From the NCBI GenBank assembly GCA_021204025.1, contig JAJQAC010000015.1, forward strand, positions 1 to 64,000: 64,000 nt of DNA. The letters are read 5' to 3'. Shown here one piece after another: positions 28,139 to 37,182 of the stretch. The stretch's first letter is position 1; every line of letters starts with the position of its first letter. The translations under genes were made by a program, and so were the position numbers. Under the pieces are notes generated by a model. It worked only from the letters and a program-made list of their open reading frames with translations, was not told where the DNA came from and did not search any database. Source of the stretch: Clostridiales bacterium. GTDB taxonomy: Bacteria > Bacillota > Clostridia > Lachnospirales > Lachnospiraceae.

Positions 28139-29494
28139 ATGCTGGAGCAACTATTTAAACTCAAAGAGAACAAAACAACAGTCCGCACAGAAGTCGTAGC
28201 GGGCATCACTACTTTCATGACGATGGCATATATCCTGGCGGTCAATCCATCGATTCTGTCCGCGTCCGGGATGGACACCAACGCGATCCTGACAGCTACC
28301 GCAATCGCATCGTTCATCGGCTGTATGGCGATGGCGCTGCTCGCGAATTATCCATTTGCGCTTGCGCCCGGTCTGGGACTGAACGCTTATTTCGCGTACA
28401 CGGTCTGCGGAGTGATGGGATATTCCTGGCAGTTTGCTCTGCTGGCAGTCTTCGTAGAAGGACTGGTATTTATTGTATTGTCGCTGACCAATGTGCGTGA
28501 AGCGATCTTTAACGCGATTCCGCTGCAGTTAAAAAAGGGCGTTTCCGTCGGCATCGGCCTTTTTGTGGCCTTTATCGGACTTCAGAACGCGCAGCTGGTT
28601 GTGGACAGCTCGACGCTGGTGACGGTTGTAGATTTCACATCCGAGTTCCATACAGTGGGGATCGGCGCGCTGCTGGCGGTGATTGGGCTGCTGATTATCT
28701 CAATTCTTCATGTTAAGAAGGTCAAAGGAGCGATCCTGATCGGCATCTTCGCGACATGGATTCTGGGAATTCTATGTCAGCTGGCAGGGATCTATCAGGT
28801 GACTCCAGAAGCCGGTTTTTATTCCCTGATTCCATCGTGGTCCAGCTTTGACATTACGGCGATCGGACAGACCTTTGGCCAGTGTTTTAACTTTGAAACG
28901 ATGAATTTTAATCTGATTGACTTTGTCATTATCATGTTTGCCTTTCTTTTTGTCGATATGTTTGATACGCTGGGAACATTGATTGGCGTCGCCAACAAGG
29001 CGGACATGCTGGATGAGGAGGGACATCTGCCGCGTATCCGCGAGGCGCTGCTGGCGGACGCGATCGCAACTTCTGCCGGCGCGGTTCTGGGTACGTCTAC
29101 GACTACGACCTTTGTCGAGAGCTCATCCGGTGTAGCAGAGGGCGGAAGGACCGGTCTGTCCGCGGCGGTAACGGGAATCCTTTTCCTGCTGGCAATCTTC
29201 TTTGCGCCGGTATTTACGACGATTCCGAGCTTTGCGACGGCTCCGGCACTGATCTTTGTGGGATTCCTGATGGTGAGCGCAGTTGTGCAGATTTCCTTTG
29301 ATGATCCGATGGAGTCGATCCCGGCTTATCTGTGCATGATCTGTATGCCGTTGATGTACAGCATTTCCGAGGGAATCGCGGTGGGAGTTATCTCCTATGT
29401 AGTGATCCATCTTTTCTGTGGGAAATCAGAGAAAGTTACGCCGTTAATGTATGTTCTGGCAGTACTGTTTGTTCTGAAGTATATTCTTCTGTAA
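28139..29494 (+). CDS. NCS2 family purine permease (AzgA-like)
   Basis: A 451-residue membrane protein with about 12-14 helices. It matches the AzgA branch of NCS2 (hypoxanthine, guanine or adenine uptake): RTEVVAGITTFMTMAYILAVNP at the N-terminus, FALAPGLGLNAYFAY, LFVDMFDTLGTLIGVA, and the GTSTTTTFVESSSGVAEGGRTG motif. AAAGGGGGAAC precedes the ATG, directly after palindromic element C. Exact purine specificity cannot be read. Confidence 0.92.
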   Translation: MLEQLFKLKENKTTVRTEVVAGITTFMTMAYILAVNPSILSASGMDTNAILTATAIASFIGCMAMALLANYPFALAPGLGLNAYFAYTVCGVMGYSWQFALLAVFVEGLVFIVLSLTNVREAIFNAIPLQLKKGVSVGIGLFVAFIGLQNAQLVVDSSTLVTVVDFTSEFHTVGIGALLAVIGLLIISILHVKKVKGAILIGIFATWILGILCQLAGIYQVTPEAGFYSLIPSWSSFDITAIGQTFGQCFNFETMNFNLIDFVIIMFAFLFVDMFDTLGTLIGVANKADMLDEEGHLPRIREALLADAIATSAGAVLGTSTTTTFVESSSGVAEGGRTGLSAAVTGILFLLAIFFAPVFTTIPSFATAPALIFVGFLMVSAVVQISFDDPMESIPAYLCMICMPLMYSISEGIAVGVISYVVIHLFCGKSEKVTPLMYVLAVLFVLKYILL

Positions 29495-29526
29495 AAAGGA
29501 TTATTGGAAGTTGTTTATTGGTTTCT

Positions 29527-29578
29527 AGTCCGCCTCTGAGGATGTTCTTCCCTCTCAGAGACTACGATACTGGTAAAT
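29527..29578 (+). repeat. Degenerate right-half remnant of palindromic family 1
   Basis: AGTCCGCCTCTGAGGATGTTCTTCC followed by CTCTCAGAGACTACGATAC in the sequence parallels the GGTCCTCGGAGGATATG...CCTCTCAGGGAC right half of the long elements. The left half is absent. It lies in the short gap between the purine permease and HelD-like genes. Confidence 0.45.
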
Positions 29579-29593
29579 GTTATCATATAGGTT

Positions 29594-31741
29594 ATGAGTG
29601 CAGGAAATGAATTTTTAAAAGTAGTCGTGGAATGTTTGAGAATCCGCCTTGAGGAGGTCTGCAGGACGATCGAGGAGGTTAAAGAGGATATCCGCGGCAT
29701 GAATGATTATTACTGGGAAAATTATACGGAGATGGATGAGTATGGTTATGAAAATTATGATAACCAGCAGGCTCTGAAACTCCAGGCGGATGCAAACGAG
29801 GAGAACCGCAGATACCGGCGCAGGCTGGAAAAAATGCTGGACGCGCCGTTTTTCGGCAGTGTGTCCTTCCGCTTTGATGATGACGGGGAGGACGCGCAGC
29901 CGGAGACTTTTTATATCGGGATCGGGAATTTTGCGAACCGGGCCGGCGAGGTGCCGATGATCTATGACTGGCGCGCGCCGGTCAGCAGTCTTTTTTATGA
30001 TTATGAACAGGGGCCGGCGTCTTATGAGGCGCCGGACGGCGCTATCTGTGGGGAGATCACGTCGCGGGCACAATATAAGATCCGCGGCGGGAAGATGATC
30101 TACGAGTTTGAGAATGACTTAAAGATCGATGATGAGATCCTGAAGGAGGAACTGGGGAAAAACAGCGACATCCGGCTGAAAAATATCATCCGGACGATCC
30201 AGAAGGAGCAGAATGCGGTGATCCGCAATACAAAGGATCGCGTGCTGGTGATCCAGGGAGCTGCGGGGAGCGGCAAGACGTCGATCGCGCTGCACCGGAT
30301 CGCGTATCTGCTGTATCATGACCGGGAGAGGCTGAATTCTTCTAACATCCTGATCCTGTCGCCCAACAGCGTTTTCTCTGATTATATTTCGCAGATTCTG
30401 CCGGAACTGGGAGAGGAGAATATCCGGGAGATGAATCTGGATATTTTTGCCTATCATGAGCTGAAGCCCATAGCGTCGGACTGTGAAGATGTTTATGATC
30501 ATATAGAACAGATGATCCGTCTGCAAAGGACGGATCCGAGAGGCTGGGAAGAGGCGGAACGTGAGTGCCGTTATCGGCAGTCGGAACCATTTGTCCGTGA
30601 TGTGGAGGGCTTTCTGATTGAACTGGAAGACTGGATTGTGGATTTTGAGGATATTTCCTTTAAAAAGTGGACGATGTCAGGAGATGAGATCCGGAGACTC
30701 TTTTATGAGAAATTCGCTGAGACGCCGATTTTATCCAGGATGGACGCTGTGAGAGAGCGGTTTGTCGACGAGTATGAGACACTGTACGGAGATCTGTCAG
30801 AAGAAGAAAACCTCTTAATCAAAAGCCGGTTTGACAGCTTGTATGTGACGACGGATCTTTATCAAATCTACCAGTGGTTTCTGGAGTCACAGGGAATGCA
30901 TGAGGCCGTGCGGAGTCTGCCGGAGGACACCGCTGATTTGCAGGAGCCGGCCCGGTGTCTGTCCGGGCGGATGGCAGATTTACAGGAGTCTGGCTTGATA
31001 CAGAATCCGGCACAGCTGCCGCCGGAGAAACGGAAGCTGCCATATGCGGACGTATATCCGCTGCTCTATTTGAAATACCGTCTGTGGGCAACTCCGCCGC
31101 GGCGGGAGGTGCGTCATCTTGTGATTGATGAAATGCAGGATTATTCGTATCTTCAGTATGTGATTCTGCAGATCCTTTTCCCGTGTCCGAAGACCATTCT
31201 TGGAGACCGTGCACAGACGATCCGGGGAGAATCCGACATGCTGAAATACCTGCCGAGGATCCTGGGACGGGAAACGCGCGTACTGGAAATGAAAAAAAGC
31301 TACCGCAACACACTGGAGATTGCCGCTTACGCAGCAGGGATCCGTCCGCTGGGGAATATCGAATACTTCGAACGACACGGAAAACCGGTGGAAGAGATCC
31401 GGCTGCAATCGGAGGATGCGGATTCTCTTTGCAAAGATATCGCGTCGCATGTAAATCTGTCAGAGGATGGATTTGAGACAGCAGCCGTGCTGGCGCTGAC
31501 AGAGAAAGAGGCGGAAGAGATTTATGAGACGTTAAAGAAATACCGGGACGACGTGAATTACGTCGACCGCGACAGCCGCTCATTCCAAAAGGGGATTACG
31601 GTCACTACATGGTATCTGGCAAAGGGCCTGGAGTTTGACCAGGTATTTGTGGCAGGGGCAGAACCGGGACTCCCATATGAACGTCAGTATCTGTATATCT
31701 GCGCGACGAGGGCGCTGCATGAGTTGTATGTGTATCATTGA
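29594..31741 (+). CDS. helD: HelD-like RNA polymerase-associated helicase
   Basis: A 715-residue SF1-type ATPase. Walker A is VIQGAAGSGKTSIALHR, Walker B is VIDEMQDYS, then LGDRAQTIRGE and, near the C-terminus, TVTTWYLAKGLEFDQVFV and YICATRALHELYV. The N-terminus is a long charged antiparallel coiled coil followed by PFFGSVSFRFDDDGE and MIYDWRAPVSSLFYDY, hallmarks of HelD, which releases stalled RNA polymerase from DNA. The middle carries a short internal duplication (TADLQEPARCLSG / MADLQESGLIQ). Upstream ribosome site is weak. No neighbour suggests another role. Confidence 0.88.
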   Translation: MSAGNEFLKVVVECLRIRLEEVCRTIEEVKEDIRGMNDYYWENYTEMDEYGYENYDNQQALKLQADANEENRRYRRRLEKMLDAPFFGSVSFRFDDDGEDAQPETFYIGIGNFANRAGEVPMIYDWRAPVSSLFYDYEQGPASYEAPDGAICGEITSRAQYKIRGGKMIYEFENDLKIDDEILKEELGKNSDIRLKNIIRTIQKEQNAVIRNTKDRVLVIQGAAGSGKTSIALHRIAYLLYHDRERLNSSNILILSPNSVFSDYISQILPELGEENIREMNLDIFAYHELKPIASDCEDVYDHIEQMIRLQRTDPRGWEEAERECRYRQSEPFVRDVEGFLIELEDWIVDFEDISFKKWTMSGDEIRRLFYEKFAETPILSRMDAVRERFVDEYETLYGDLSEEENLLIKSRFDSLYVTTDLYQIYQWFLESQGMHEAVRSLPEDTADLQEPARCLSGRMADLQESGLIQNPAQLPPEKRKLPYADVYPLLYLKYRLWATPPRREVRHLVIDEMQDYSYLQYVILQILFPCPKTILGDRAQTIRGESDMLKYLPRILGRETRVLEMKKSYRNTLEIAAYAAGIRPLGNIEYFERHGKPVEEIRLQSEDADSLCKDIASHVNLSEDGFETAAVLALTEKEAEEIYETLKKYRDDVNYVDRDSRSFQKGITVTTWYLAKGLEFDQVFVAGAEPGLPYERQYLYICATRALHELYVYH

Positions 31742-31820
31742 GAGTTTGGGCAGACAGAGCCGGAGAGGTCCGGTTCCCTGCAGCATCGGTGACTCCTTTT
31801 GATAAAAATGTTAAAATGGG

Positions 31821-31868
31821 AAATCCTGAGATCCGGTTTTGGCGTCTGATCTCAGGATTTTATTTTAT
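31821..31868 (+). terminator. Terminator between helD-like and malQ genes
   Basis: AAATCCTGAGATC (31821-31833) and GATCTCAGGATTT (31848-31860) form a 13-bp perfect stem, followed by TATTTTATTATTTG. It can serve the convergent malQ gene too. Confidence 0.75.
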
Positions 31869-31892
31869 TATTTGTTATTTTGGCGTTGTTCG

Positions 31893-33383
31893 TTATTTTC
31901 GCTCATACAGATTACAGAGCTTTCTGCAGCGCTCAATGATTTCCTGATCAAAAGCGTCCGCATCCATCCGCCACTTCCAGTTATCGCCCAGTGTCGACGG
32001 GGTGTTGATTCTTGCTTCACTGCCGAGACCCAGATAATCCTGCAGCGGGATAATCACCAGATCGGCGACGCTCGCGAGCGCGAGCCGGATAAATTCCCAG
32101 TGAATCTCTTCCACAGGGACAGCTTCCGCACCCAGATATGCGACCGCAAAGTTGCGGTCTGCCTCCGAAATTGACGCAAACCAGCCCTGCAGGGTGTCGT
32201 TATCATGAGTGCCGGTATAAACAACGCAGTTCTTGTCATAAAACATCGGGAGATAACTGTTGCGTTCCCAGGAATTAAAGGCAAATTCCAGAACCTTCAT
32301 ACCCGGATAGCCGACCTGATCCAGTAAGCGGAAGACATCGGGCGTGAGTGTACCCAGATCCTCCGCAATGATGTCCAGATCGCCGAAAGCTTCCTTGATC
32401 TGTTTAAAAAGCGAGTATCCCGGTCCCTTTTTCCAGACGCCGTTCATGGCAGTTTCTTCTTTGGCGGGAATGGAGTAATATCCGGCAAAGCCGCGGAAAT
32501 GGTCGATCCTTACCTTGTCATACATCCGGAAGCAGTATTCCACCCGGCGCATCCACCAGGCGTAGCCGGTCTTGCGGTGGTAATCCCAGCGGTAAAGCGG
32601 ATTGCCCCAGAGCTGGCCGGTGGCGGAAAAGGCGTCCGGCGGGCAGCCGGCGACGCCGGTCGGCTGATTTTTTGCGTTAAACTGAAACAGCTCCGGGTGA
32701 CACCAGGCGTCCGCGCTGTCAAAAGCGACATAGATCGGGATATCACCGATGATGCGGATGCCCTGTTCATTAGCATAAGATTTTAACGCGGTCCATTGCT
32801 TTTCAAACATCAGCTGCTGAAATTCATAAAAAAGAATCTCGTCCGCCAGAAGCTCCTGATAGCGCTTCACCGCTTCCGGCCGGCGCAGACGGATATCTTC
32901 GTCCCATTCCGTCCAGGCCACTTCCTTAAAATGATGTTTTACTGCCGCGTAGAAACAGTATTCACGTGTCTCCTCAAAGAGGGTGTGAACCTGTGCGGCA
33001 GGATCTTCTGCTCTGTCTGCAAGGGCGTTTTTCCAACGCGTAAACGCTTTTCGTAGGATTACAAAGCGGCTGTCATAGATCGCTTTATAGTCGATATAGT
33101 TCTTATTATCGCCAAAATCCGCCTCATCACATTCTTCTTTGGTTAGAAGACCGTCTTTGATCAGCGTTTCCAGGTCAATAAAATAGGGGTTCCCCGCAAA
33201 TGCGGAAAACGACTGATAGGGAGAATCCCCATATCCGGTCGGTCCCAACGGCAGAATCTGCCAGTACTGCTGTCCGGCCTCCTTTAAATGATCGATAAAC
33301 TGATAGGCTTCCTTTGAAAAAGCACCGATGCCGTAACTGGACGGCAGGCTTGCGACCGGAAGCAGGATTCCACATTTCCTCAT
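31893..33383 (-). CDS. malQ: 4-alpha-glucanotransferase (amylomaltase)
   Basis: A 496-residue GH77 enzyme that transfers maltodextrin segments between glucans in starch or glycogen metabolism. Family landmarks include GILLPVASLPSSYGIGAFS, ILPLGPTGYGDSPYQSFSAFAGNP, IGDIPIYVAFDSADAW, VRIDHFRGF (catalytic Asp), IIAEDLGTLTPDV (catalytic Glu) and YTGTHDNDTLQGW. ATG 33383 has GGGGAG 8 bp upstream. It is monocistronic, with repeats upstream. Confidence 0.95.
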   Translation of the reverse strand: MRKCGILLPVASLPSSYGIGAFSKEAYQFIDHLKEAGQQYWQILPLGPTGYGDSPYQSFSAFAGNPYFIDLETLIKDGLLTKEECDEADFGDNKNYIDYKAIYDSRFVILRKAFTRWKNALADRAEDPAAQVHTLFEETREYCFYAAVKHHFKEVAWTEWDEDIRLRRPEAVKRYQELLADEILFYEFQQLMFEKQWTALKSYANEQGIRIIGDIPIYVAFDSADAWCHPELFQFNAKNQPTGVAGCPPDAFSATGQLWGNPLYRWDYHRKTGYAWWMRRVEYCFRMYDKVRIDHFRGFAGYYSIPAKEETAMNGVWKKGPGYSLFKQIKEAFGDLDIIAEDLGTLTPDVFRLLDQVGYPGMKVLEFAFNSWERNSYLPMFYDKNCVVYTGTHDNDTLQGWFASISEADRNFAVAYLGAEAVPVEEIHWEFIRLALASVADLVIIPLQDYLGLGSEARINTPSTLGDNWKWRMDADAFDQEIIERCRKLCNLYERK

Positions 33384-33420
33384 GATAATCTCCCCTGTAT
33401 CATTATTATAGGACATCTGA

Positions 33421-33628
33421 AAGTTATATTATGGGAACCTGCTGACGCAGAACCCCATAATCGGATTTACGGCGCAAAAGCATGCGCCTTTTATGAGAAT
33501 CTGCTTCGCATCTTCTCATAAGTTATATTATGGGAACCTGCTGACGCAGAACCTCATAATCGGATGGACGGGGCTATCGCCCCTTTTATCGGCAGTTGCT
33601 GACGCAACTTCCGATAAGTTATATTATA
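33421..33628 (+). repeat. Two three-hairpin repeat modules (family 2) in tandem
   Basis: Each module begins AAGTTATATTATG and holds hairpins with GCTGACGCAGAAC, a GCGC or GGGGC hairpin and a third hairpin (TTATGAGAA/TTCTCATAA in the first, TTATCGG/CCGATAA in the second). Stem sequences differ between modules but remain complementary. The second leads straight into palindromic element D. No gene occurs in 33384-33991. Confidence 0.7.
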
Positions 33629-33645
33629 GATAAGTCAGTACTCTA

Positions 33646-33826
33646 GTCCCTGAGAGGAAAACATATCCGCAGAGGACATTTTTCACGTCGGCACTTAGCG
33701 AGCATGCTTTTGCGAGCTTATGCCTTAGTATCCCTATGACGTGCCAGCGACACGTCATAGGGAGTACCGCTACGTGAAAACCTAAGCGCGAGCGGTCCTC
33801 GGAGGATATGTTTTCCTCTCAGGGAC
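33646..33826 (+). repeat. Long palindromic element, family 1, copy D
   Basis: Arms 33646-33668 and 33804-33826 are perfectly complementary. It has the long internal hairpin, here ATCCCTATGACGTG/CACGTCATAGGGA, a compensatory variant of that in copies A and E. A further degenerate right half (AAGCGCGAGCGGTCCTCGG...CAGGGACGGAC) follows at 33845-33892. Confidence 0.8.
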
Positions 33827-33991
33827 GGGCGATTTGTCAATCCATAAGCGCGAGCGGTCCTCGGAAGATATTCTTTCCTCTCAGGGACGGACGGTATGCC
33901 AATAACACAGCTTTTAATAAATTGTATTTATCATAAACATAGGACAATTTTTTGTCAACGAAAAATGATTTGTTTTTGATGCCTGCTATCG

Positions 33992-35887
33992 CTAATCCGA
34001 CAGATCCTCAAGGATTTCCAGATATTCCAGGCACGCCTGATGCCAGTCTCCCCATGCGGAGTCCATTTCGTCGTGGAGTGTATGGAGTCTGCGGATTTCC
34101 GGCAGTTGATCCGGCTGATCCGTCGTCCACCAGTCCTCGGATTGGCGGATGTTTTCCCGCAGCTGACGATACTGTTCCTCTAAGTCCGCGTAATGCGCAG
34201 CCAATGGCCGCAGTTTTTCATCCAGCTGGCGCAGCTGCCAGTCAAGACGGGCCTCGTCTTCCGGAATTTCGCGCAGACGGTGCCGCTCTGCTCTGGGAAC
34301 GGCGCGCAGACCGGCAATCAGAGCCTGATCCTCTGCCCGGATCTGGGCGGTTACCGGCAGCTCTGTCTTTGCCCGGCGGGTGCTTTCGAGGTAGTGTTCA
34401 TATCCGAACGGATCATACATGGCGGCGTGATTGTCAAAAATCAGCACGGATTCCGCGACCTGGCGGATAAAGTACCGGTCGTGCGAGACGAAGAGGATGG
34501 TTCCGGTATAGGCGCGAAAAGCAGATTCCAGAGTCTCCTTTGCCTGAATATCCATGTGGTTGGTCGGCTCATCGAGGATGAGGAAATTTGGCCGGCTCTG
34601 TAAAAGTTCGGCCAGGATCAGACGCGATTTTTCCCCGCCGGAAAGATCTGAGACGTGCTGCGAGGCGGCCTTGCCGCTAAAGAGCCAGGAACCAAGGATG
34701 GTGCGGGCTTCCTTTTCTGTGAGAGAAGGAAAGAGACCGTGGAAATGTTCCAGGACAGTCTGATCTGATTCGATGCGCGCGGTGTGCTGGTCAAAGTAGC
34801 CGACGGTAATGTGATTCCCCAGAATATGCTCGCCGGAAAGAGGCGGGAGAAGTCCGGCGGCTGTCTTTAAAAAAGTACTTTTTCCGGCGCCATTGGGACC
34901 GATTAGACCGATTTTCTGTCCGCGCCGGATGCGAAACGTCAGTTCCAGCAGGAAATGTCCGGGATATCCGAGTCTCAGATGCTCTGCGGTAAAGACCCAT
35001 TTACTGCCTGGGATCGCGGGAGTGATCGGATCGGTAAAGAGAAAGGCGCCATCCGGCGTGGGCCGGTTGACAGGTTCCATTCGCTCCAGTTGCTTTTTCT
35101 TGGCGCGGGTAAATGCCGCTTTGGTCGGTTTGTGTTTAAAACGTTCAATAACAGTTTCGAGACGTTCCCGTTCTTCCTGCTGCCGTTCCCATGCCTTTTG
35201 CTGTCTTGCGATCCGATGAATTTTTTCTTTACGGTAGTCTGAATAGTTGCCGGGATAGCGTTCGATTTTCCTATCGGTGATCTCACAGACGGCGCTTACT
35301 GTCTGATCCAGAAAGAAGCGGTCGTGAGATACGATCACGGCCGCGTGCTTATATTTTCTGAGATAGTCCTCGAGCCATTCACAGGAAGCGACGTCGAGAT
35401 GATTGGTCGGTTCGTCCAGAAGGAGAATGTCCGGTTTTTCCAGAAGCAGCCGGATGAGGGCGAGTTTGGTCTGTTCACCGCCGGAAAAGGAACAAAGCCG
35501 GCGGGATTTGTCTGCTTTCGTAAATCCGAAACCGGTTAAGATGGTGTCATATTCCCGTTCGTATTCAAAACGTTCCCGTTCAAAGGTGCCTTCGGCCGGG
35601 CAGGCCTTAAGAAGTTCTTCCTCCACCGTTTCCTCCGGATCGTCAAATGCCTGCTGACGCAGCATCCCGATTGTCACTGGCCGCGCGGTTACAATGCCGG
35701 GACTATTTCGCTTATCGTCGGCGTCGAGATCGAGCTCTCCGGCGATGAGACGCAACAGCGTTGTTTTCCCCGCTCCATTTTTGCCGATTACGGCGATCTT
35801 TTCCTTTCCCCGGATGGTAAAATTAAAATGAGAAAGAACAGGCGTACCGCCGACTGAAATACTTCCGTCCACGATCTGGTATAGCAT
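33992..35887 (-). CDS. ABC-F family ATPase
   Basis: A 631-residue soluble protein with two ABC domains and no membrane segment. Domain 1: Walker A GKNGAGKTT, signature FSGGEQTKLALI, Walker B LLLDEPTNHLD. A charged linker rich in Arg/Lys/Glu follows (about 235-275). Domain 2: GPNGAGKST, LSGGEKSRLILAELL, LILDEPTNHMD. A C-terminal coiled coil closes the protein. ABC-F proteins act on ribosomes, either relieving stalling or giving antibiotic resistance; the sequence does not decide between these. Confidence 0.93.
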   Translation of the reverse strand: MLYQIVDGSISVGGTPVLSHFNFTIRGKEKIAVIGKNGAGKTTLLRLIAGELDLDADDKRNSPGIVTARPVTIGMLRQQAFDDPEETVEEELLKACPAEGTFERERFEYEREYDTILTGFGFTKADKSRRLCSFSGGEQTKLALIRLLLEKPDILLLDEPTNHLDVASCEWLEDYLRKYKHAAVIVSHDRFFLDQTVSAVCEITDRKIERYPGNYSDYRKEKIHRIARQQKAWERQQEERERLETVIERFKHKPTKAAFTRAKKKQLERMEPVNRPTPDGAFLFTDPITPAIPGSKWVFTAEHLRLGYPGHFLLELTFRIRRGQKIGLIGPNGAGKSTFLKTAAGLLPPLSGEHILGNHITVGYFDQHTARIESDQTVLEHFHGLFPSLTEKEARTILGSWLFSGKAASQHVSDLSGGEKSRLILAELLQSRPNFLILDEPTNHMDIQAKETLESAFRAYTGTILFVSHDRYFIRQVAESVLIFDNHAAMYDPFGYEHYLESTRRAKTELPVTAQIRAEDQALIAGLRAVPRAERHRLREIPEDEARLDWQLRQLDEKLRPLAAHYADLEEQYRQLRENIRQSEDWWTTDQPDQLPEIRRLHTLHDEMDSAWGDWHQACLEYLEILEDLSD

Positions 35888-35926
35888 GACGTGCTCCTTT
35901 AATTATCGTGATATACTCAACTGCAA

Positions 35927-35985
35927 CGGCCGAAGCGGAGCGTAGAACGGGTGCGGCATAGCCGCAAAATTCCTTGCCCGGCCCT
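35927..35985. repeat. GC-rich palindromic intergenic repeat (family 3)
   Basis: Contains CCGAAGCGGAGCGTAGA (also near 44840) and, on the minus strand, GGGCCGGGCAAGGAATTTTGC followed by GGCTATGCCGCAC, which recurs at 41981-42021 on the plus strand. It lies between the ABC-F gene and tRNA-Arg. Confidence 0.6.
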
Positions 35986-35997
35986 TCACATGAAACG

Positions 35998-36027
35998 AAA
36001 AAGACCAGGAAAAATCCTGGTCTTTTT
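35998..36027 (-). terminator. Terminator of the tRNA-Arg gene
   Basis: AAAAAGACCAGGA and TCCTGGTCTTTTT form a 13-bp perfect stem around AAAA; T-rich in both directions. Confidence 0.85.
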
Positions 36028-36030
36028 CTC

Positions 36031-36104
36031 CGCGTGCGAGAAGATTCGAACTCCCGACACCTTGGTCCGTAGCCAAGTGCTCTATCCAGCTGAGCTACGC
36101 ACGC
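36031..36104 (-). tRNA. tRNA-Arg (anticodon ACG)
   Basis: A complete cloverleaf on the minus strand: acceptor GCGTGCG/CGCACGC, D arm GCTCAGCTGGATAGAGC, anticodon stem CTTGG/CCAAG with loop CTACGGA (anticodon ACG), and T loop GTTCGAATC. Discriminator base is G. CCA is not encoded. Confidence 0.95.
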
Positions 36105-36232
36105 ATCCGTCGCAGGGGCTAATCCCTGACGACGATAAATATTTTACTTCAATATTTTCGGTTTGTCAATAGGTAATTTTATAAGTCTGACAAGACGATG
36201 TCTTCATTTTTCAATATCGGTGTGACCAGGCC

Positions 36233-37009
36233 TTAACTGAGATAGTTTTTCATCATCCGGAGAGCATTCTTTTCCAGCCTTGACACCTGAGCCTGGGAAA
36301 TGTGGATTTCATCAGCGACCTCTGTCTGAGTTTTGCCTTCAAAGAAACGCATATCGATGATATTGCGCTCTCGCTGCGGCAGACGTTCCATCGCTTCACG
36401 CAGGGAGATGTCTTCCACCCAGTTTTCCTCTAGATTTTTCTTGTCGCTGATCTGGTCCATGACATAGAGCGGGTCGCCTCCGTCCGTGTAGATGGGTTCG
36501 TACAGGCTCACAGGAGTCTGGATGGCGTCCAGAGCGCAGGTGACTTCCTCCTTGCTGACGCCGATTTCCTGCGCGATTTCCATGAGCGTCGGCTCTTTTG
36601 CGGTGCGCCGGAGGATGCCCTCTCTGGCATAGATCGCCTTGTAGGCAGTATCCCTGAGGGAACGGCTGACGCGGATCGTATTATTATCTCTCAGATAGCG
36701 CCGGATCTCGCCCATAATCATCGGCACGGCATAGGTTGAAAATTTGACGTTCTGAGTCACGTCAAAATGATCGATGGCCTTGATCAGACCGATGCAGCCG
36801 ATCTGAAAGAGGTCGTCGATATTTTCGCTGCTGTTGGAGAATCGTTGAATTACGCTGAGAACCAGACGCAGATTTCCTTTGATATACTGTTCCCGTGCCT
36901 CCTGGTCACCGTCGAGGATGCGCTGAAATAATGTTTCTTTTTCATCGTTGGTGAGAAGGGGAAGTTTTGCCGTATTGACTCCACAGATTTCCACCTTATA
37001 TCCCGCCAT
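36233..37009 (-). CDS. sigG: RNA polymerase sporulation sigma factor SigG
   Basis: A 258-residue sigma-70-family factor directing late forespore transcription. The N-terminal MAGYKVEICGVNTAKLPLLT is diagnostic for sigma-G, followed by region 2 (NLRLVLSVIQRFSNSSENIDDLFQIG, KFSTYAVPMIMGEIRRYLRD), region 3 and region 4 (RERNIIDMRFFEGKTQTEVADEIHISQAQVSRLE). AGCGGAGGTATCGAAC precedes the ATG. Upstream on the minus strand GTATA is followed 15 bp later by GTAAATCATT, a fair match to sigma-F/G promoters. Its presence supports endospore formation. spoIIGA and sigE are not adjacent. Confidence 0.96.
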   Translation of the reverse strand: MAGYKVEICGVNTAKLPLLTNDEKETLFQRILDGDQEAREQYIKGNLRLVLSVIQRFSNSSENIDDLFQIGCIGLIKAIDHFDVTQNVKFSTYAVPMIMGEIRRYLRDNNTIRVSRSLRDTAYKAIYAREGILRRTAKEPTLMEIAQEIGVSKEEVTCALDAIQTPVSLYEPIYTDGGDPLYVMDQISDKKNLEENWVEDISLREAMERLPQRERNIIDMRFFEGKTQTEVADEIHISQAQVSRLEKNALRMMKNYLS

Positions 37010-37182
37010 GTTCGATACCTCCGCTTCTAAAAATCATTTGTTCTCTTATTCAATGATTTACGAAATGCGGGGGGAATATACTTCCAATTTTTTCATCCGG
37101 CCTTTCCTTCCCCAATATATACTTGACATGAAATTCAATTAAGTGTAAAACCATTACAGATATCAATAGAAAGGCATCTGTT

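Noticed and set aside
33992..35887. Named antibiotic-resistance ABC-F gene
   Set aside because: ABC-F domains are clear, but the linker between domains does not let me assign a resistance class, so only the family is called.
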